A model generated the notes under the pieces. It made no database searches and was not told where the DNA came from. It saw only the letters and a program-made list of their open reading frames with translations. Shown piece after piece: positions 47,789-50,652 of a stretch of 50,652 nucleotides of DNA. How positions within the stretch are numbered: position 1 is the stretch's first letter; every line of letters starts with the position of its first letter. Source of the stretch: Treponema sp. (GTDB lineage: Bacteria; Spirochaetota; Spirochaetia; Treponematales; Treponemataceae); NCBI GenBank assembly GCA_024691105.1, contig JAILNY010000084.1:1-50652 (forward strand), given 5' to 3'. Position numbers and translations under genes: made by a program.

Positions 47789-49759
47789 ATGAGTAAAATT
47801 ATTGGTATTGACTTAGGAACAACAAACTCTTGTGTAGCCGTAATGGAAAACGGTGAACCAGTTGTAATTCAGAACTCAGAAGGTGGAAGAACAACTCCAT
47901 CTATCGTTGGTTTTACATCAAAGGGAGACCGCATTGTTGGTGCACCTGCTAAAAACCAGATGGTAACAAACCCAAAGAACACAGTTTATTCTGTAAAGCG
48001 TCTTATCGGACACAGATACGCAGAACTCCAGGGCGAAGCAACAAAGCTCCCATATACAATTATCGATAACGGTCAGGACTGCCGTGTAGAAATCGAGCAG
48101 GGCGGAGAAAAGAAGCAGTATTCTCCACAGGAAATCTCAGCTTTCGTTCTTCAGAAGATGAAAAAGACTGCAGAAGATTATCTTGGTCAGGAAGTTACAG
48201 AGGCTGTAATTACAGTTCCTGCTTACTTTAACGATGCACAGCGCCAGGCAACAAAAGATGCCGGTAAGATTGCAGGTCTTGATGTAAAACGTATCATCAA
48301 CGAACCAACAGCTGCAGCCCTTGCATTTGGATTTAACAAAGACAAGAGCAAAGAAAGAACAATCGCTGTATACGACCTTGGTGGTGGTACATTTGATATT
48401 TCTATTCTTGAACTTGCTGACGAAGTTGTAGAAGTAAAAGCTACAAACGGTGATACACACCTTGGTGGTGATGACTGGGACCGTGTAATTTCTAACTGGC
48501 TCATCGATGAGTTTAAGAAAGATACAGGAATTGACCTTTCTGGTGATCCAATGGCTATGCAGCGTCTTCGTGAAGCATCAGAAAACGCAAAGATCCAGCT
48601 TTCTAACCAGACAACAACAGACATTAACCTTCCGTTCATTACAGCAGATGCAACAGGTCCAAAGCACTTGCAGAAGACTTTGACACGTGCTCAGTTTGAA
48701 CAGATGACAGATAACCTTTACGAGCGCACAAAGGAACCTTGCCGCAAAGCACTTGCAGATGCAGGTCTTACAGCAGATCAGATTGACGAAGTTCTTTTGG
48801 TTGGTGGTTCTTCTCGTATGCCAAAAGTACAGGAAGTTGTAAAGGCAATCTTTGGTAAAGAAGGAAGCCGTGCCGTTAACCCGGACGAAGCTGTTGCAAT
48901 TGGTGCTGCAGTACAGGGTGGTGTACTTAAGGGTGATGTAAAAGACGTTCTTCTTTTGGACGTAACTCCACTTTCACTTGGTATCGAAACAATGGGTGGT
49001 GTTTGTACAAAACTCATCAACCGCAATACAACAATTCCTACAAAGAAGAGTCAGATCTTCTCTACAGCAGCTGATGGACAGACTGCAGTTTCTATCCACG
49101 TTCTCCAGGGTGAACGTGAAATGGCTGATCAGAACCGTACACTCGGCCGCTTTGATTTGACAGGAATTCCTGCTGCTCCACGTGGTGTACCTCAGATTGA
49201 AGTTACATTTGATATCGATGCAAACGGTATCGTTCATGTATCTGCAAAGGATTTGGGAACAGGAAAGGAACAGCACATTCAGATTACTTCTTCATCAGGA
49301 TTGAGCGAAGAAGAAATCAACAAGATGGTAAAAGATGCCGAAGCTAACGCTGCTTCTGATAAGGCTAAACGCGAAAGCGTCGATGCACGTAACGAAGCTG
49401 ATTCTCTGATTTACGCTACAGAAAAGAGCGTAAAAGAACTCGGCGACAAAGTAAATGGCGCTGACAAGCAGAAAATTGATGATGCAATTGCAGCCCTCAA
49501 GAAGGCTCTTGAAGGTGACAACACAGCAGACATCAAAGCTAAGACAGAAGAGCTTAAGCAGGCTTCATATAAGATTGCCGAAGAAGTTTACAAACAGCAG
49601 GCTGCAGCACAGGGCGGTGCGCAGGGGAATGGTCCTCAGGGCGCAGGTCCTGACATGGGCGGAGCTAATGCGGGCGCTGGTGCTTCTGGTTCAAACGGAG
49701 CATCAGGTTTTGACAAAGGCTCTGCAGAAGATGTAGACTACGAAGTTCACAACGACTAA
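47789..49759 (+). CDS. dnaK: Chaperone DnaK (Hsp70)
   Basis: ATP-driven chaperone. The 656-residue protein has the phosphate-binding IIGIDLGTTNSCVAVMENG, DLGGGTFDIS, and VLLVGGSSRMPKVQEVV, then the substrate domain with DVTPLSLGIETMGG. A Gly/Ala/Asn/Gln-rich tail ends it, and the last residues (DVDYEVHND) differ from the E. coli EEVKD type. GGGAGG precedes the ATG. The gene is in the order grpE-dnaK-dnaJ. Confidence 0.98.
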   Translation: MSKIIGIDLGTTNSCVAVMENGEPVVIQNSEGGRTTPSIVGFTSKGDRIVGAPAKNQMVTNPKNTVYSVKRLIGHRYAELQGEATKLPYTIIDNGQDCRVEIEQGGEKKQYSPQEISAFVLQKMKKTAEDYLGQEVTEAVITVPAYFNDAQRQATKDAGKIAGLDVKRIINEPTAAALAFGFNKDKSKERTIAVYDLGGGTFDISILELADEVVEVKATNGDTHLGGDDWDRVISNWLIDEFKKDTGIDLSGDPMAMQRLREASENAKIQLSNQTTTDINLPFITADATGPKHLQKTLTRAQFEQMTDNLYERTKEPCRKALADAGLTADQIDEVLLVGGSSRMPKVQEVVKAIFGKEGSRAVNPDEAVAIGAAVQGGVLKGDVKDVLLLDVTPLSLGIETMGGVCTKLINRNTTIPTKKSQIFSTAADGQTAVSIHVLQGEREMADQNRTLGRFDLTGIPAAPRGVPQIEVTFDIDANGIVHVSAKDLGTGKEQHIQITSSSGLSEEEINKMVKDAEANAASDKAKRESVDARNEADSLIYATEKSVKELGDKVNGADKQKIDDAIAALKKALEGDNTADIKAKTEELKQASYKIAEEVYKQQAAAQGGAQGNGPQGAGPDMGGANAGAGASGSNGASGFDKGSAEDVDYEVHND

Positions 49760-49765
49760 TTAAAA

Positions 49766-49784
49766 GGGCGCCGTTCGTGGCGCC
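49766..49784 (+). other. Hairpin between dnaK and dnaJ
   Basis: GGCGCC (49767-49772) and GGCGCC (49779-49784) around GTTCGT. It is not followed by a direct T-run and so is probably a transcript-stabilising or attenuating structure that reduces dnaJ relative to dnaK. Confidence 0.6.
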
Positions 49785-49812
49785 TGGTTACTTTTAAAAA
49801 GGATTTTTAGAT

Positions 49813-50652
49813 ATGGCCAAAAGAGATTATTACGAAGTACTTGGAGTTCAAAAAGGTTGCTCTCTTGAAGATATAAAAAAAGGATATCGTAAGCTTGCAA
49901 TAAAATATCATCCGGACCGCAATCCGGGCGATAAAGAAGCCGAAGAAAAATTTAAAGAAGCAACAGAAGCCTACGAGGTTCTTTCGGATGATCAGAAAAG
50001 GCCAATTTATGACCAATACGGCTTTGCAGGTCTTGACGGAATGGGAGCCGGTGGAGGCGGCGGCTACAGCCACGCTTACTCTGACTTCAGCGACCTGTTT
50101 GGCGGCGGATTTGGTGATATTTTTGAAAACCTCTTTGGCGGCGGAATGGGTGGCATGGGCGGCCGGTCGCGTCGTCAGGAAAGCGGTCAGGGCGCTTCGT
50201 TGCGTTATGACCTTGAAATCGATTTTAAAGAAGCTGTTTACGGCACAAAAAAAGATGTTCGCTTTACACACGAAGCGACCTGTTCCGCCTGCGGCGGATC
50301 TGGCTGTGCCGCCGGCGGTTCTAAAAAGACATGTCCTCGCTGTAACGGAATGGGGCAGGTTGCCCGGAGTGCCGGATTTTTTACAGTTCAGCAGACATGT
50401 CCTACTTGTGGCGGAACCGGAAAGGTTATCGACAATCCATGTCGTTCTTGTCACGGAACCGGCGTTGAACAGAAGTCAAGCCGCGTAACACTTACAATTC
50501 CTGCCGGAATTCAGGAAGGCAAGCGCATTGTAATTCCACACCAGGGAAATGCCGGCCGTAACGGTGGACCTGCAGGGGATCTTGTTGTCGTTGTTCACAT
50601 TAACGACCATCCATATTTTGAGCGCGACGGTTATGACCTTTACTGTGCCGCT
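49813..50652 (+). CDS. dnaJ: Chaperone DnaJ (3' end outside the window)
   Basis: Co-chaperone of DnaK. The first 280 codons are present and the frame runs off the right edge. The J domain has the HPD motif (IKYHPDRNPGDKEAEE). A Gly/Phe-rich part follows (YSDFSDLFGGGFGDIF), then four zinc-finger repeats: CSACGGSGC, CPRCNGMG, CPTCGGTG and CRSCHGTG. The start ATG at 49813 follows AAGGA 54 bases after dnaK. Confidence 0.97.
   Translation, partial: MAKRDYYEVLGVQKGCSLEDIKKGYRKLAIKYHPDRNPGDKEAEEKFKEATEAYEVLSDDQKRPIYDQYGFAGLDGMGAGGGGGYSHAYSDFSDLFGGGFGDIFENLFGGGMGGMGGRSRRQESGQGASLRYDLEIDFKEAVYGTKKDVRFTHEATCSACGGSGCAAGGSKKTCPRCNGMGQVARSAGFFTVQQTCPTCGGTGKVIDNPCRSCHGTGVEQKSSRVTLTIPAGIQEGKRIVIPHQGNAGRNGGPAGDLVVVVHINDHPYFERDGYDLYCAA

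Overview
The window reads as a chromosomal segment of an AT-rich host-associated or gut/rumen spirochaete, most likely a Treponema. Three things point there: the spirochaete-style chemotaxis and flagellar accessory genes (MCP, CheR, CheB, FliL-like, a MptE/Maf-like flagellin-modification relative), the Rnf complex of an anaerobe, and PurE with an AHRA-type motif as in treponemal PurE. A lipid-anchored GH10 xylanase suggests a plant-fibre-fed habitat. No rRNA, prophage, transposase or CRISPR array was seen.

Layout. 1-1600: a minus-strand VanY-type carboxypeptidase lipoprotein, then tRNA-Asn. The tRNA 3' end and its terminator are duplicated 189 bp downstream, and a GC-rich, hairpin-packed element lies between the copies. 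1602-6673: the conserved cluster rplU-prp-rpmA / obgE-nadD-yqeK-LCP-rsfS, linking ribosome assembly, NAD synthesis and envelope building. 7042-18947: ispE-spoVG, tRNA-Gln, rplY, tilS, two exported proteins (a TPR protein with Asp-rich loops and an HtrA-like lipoprotein), lepA, a periplasmic transglutaminase-like protein and a DUF6688-like membrane protein. 18950-24240 (minus): MCP, and an overlapping pair of a MptE-like protein and a PpiD-like chaperone. 24312-27029: a 50-residue small protein, cheR-cheB and an RseC-like protein. 27070-34000: TPR protein, polyprenyl synthase, rlmE, LysM/M23 peptidase, FliL-like protein, an ECF sigma/anti-sigma operon and hflX. 34009-38208: a two-membrane-segment sensor-like protein with a long acidic tail, facing an unrecognised 507-residue protein. 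38340-43327: rnfCDGEAB. 43525-50652: GH10 xylanase, purE-purM-purN, then grpE-dnaK-dnaJ, cut by the window end.

How the parts fit. Most of the window is housekeeping: translation and ribosome maturation, purine and isoprenoid synthesis, chaperones. Rnf would couple ferredoxin oxidation to an ion gradient. Motility sensing is adjusted by CheR and CheB. The envelope genes handle peptidoglycan trimming (VanY, M23), export quality control (HtrA-like, PpiD-like) and glycopolymer work (LCP).

Most notable. At least five genes (ispE, cheR, hflX, the 36685-38208 gene, purE) have a sigma-70-type -10 box only 6-10 nt before the start codon and no Shine-Dalgarno sequence, which predicts leaderless mRNAs. 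A Prp protease gene sits beside an L27 that lacks the N-terminal extension Prp normally cleaves. Functions are inferred by recognising motifs by eye; no database search was run.
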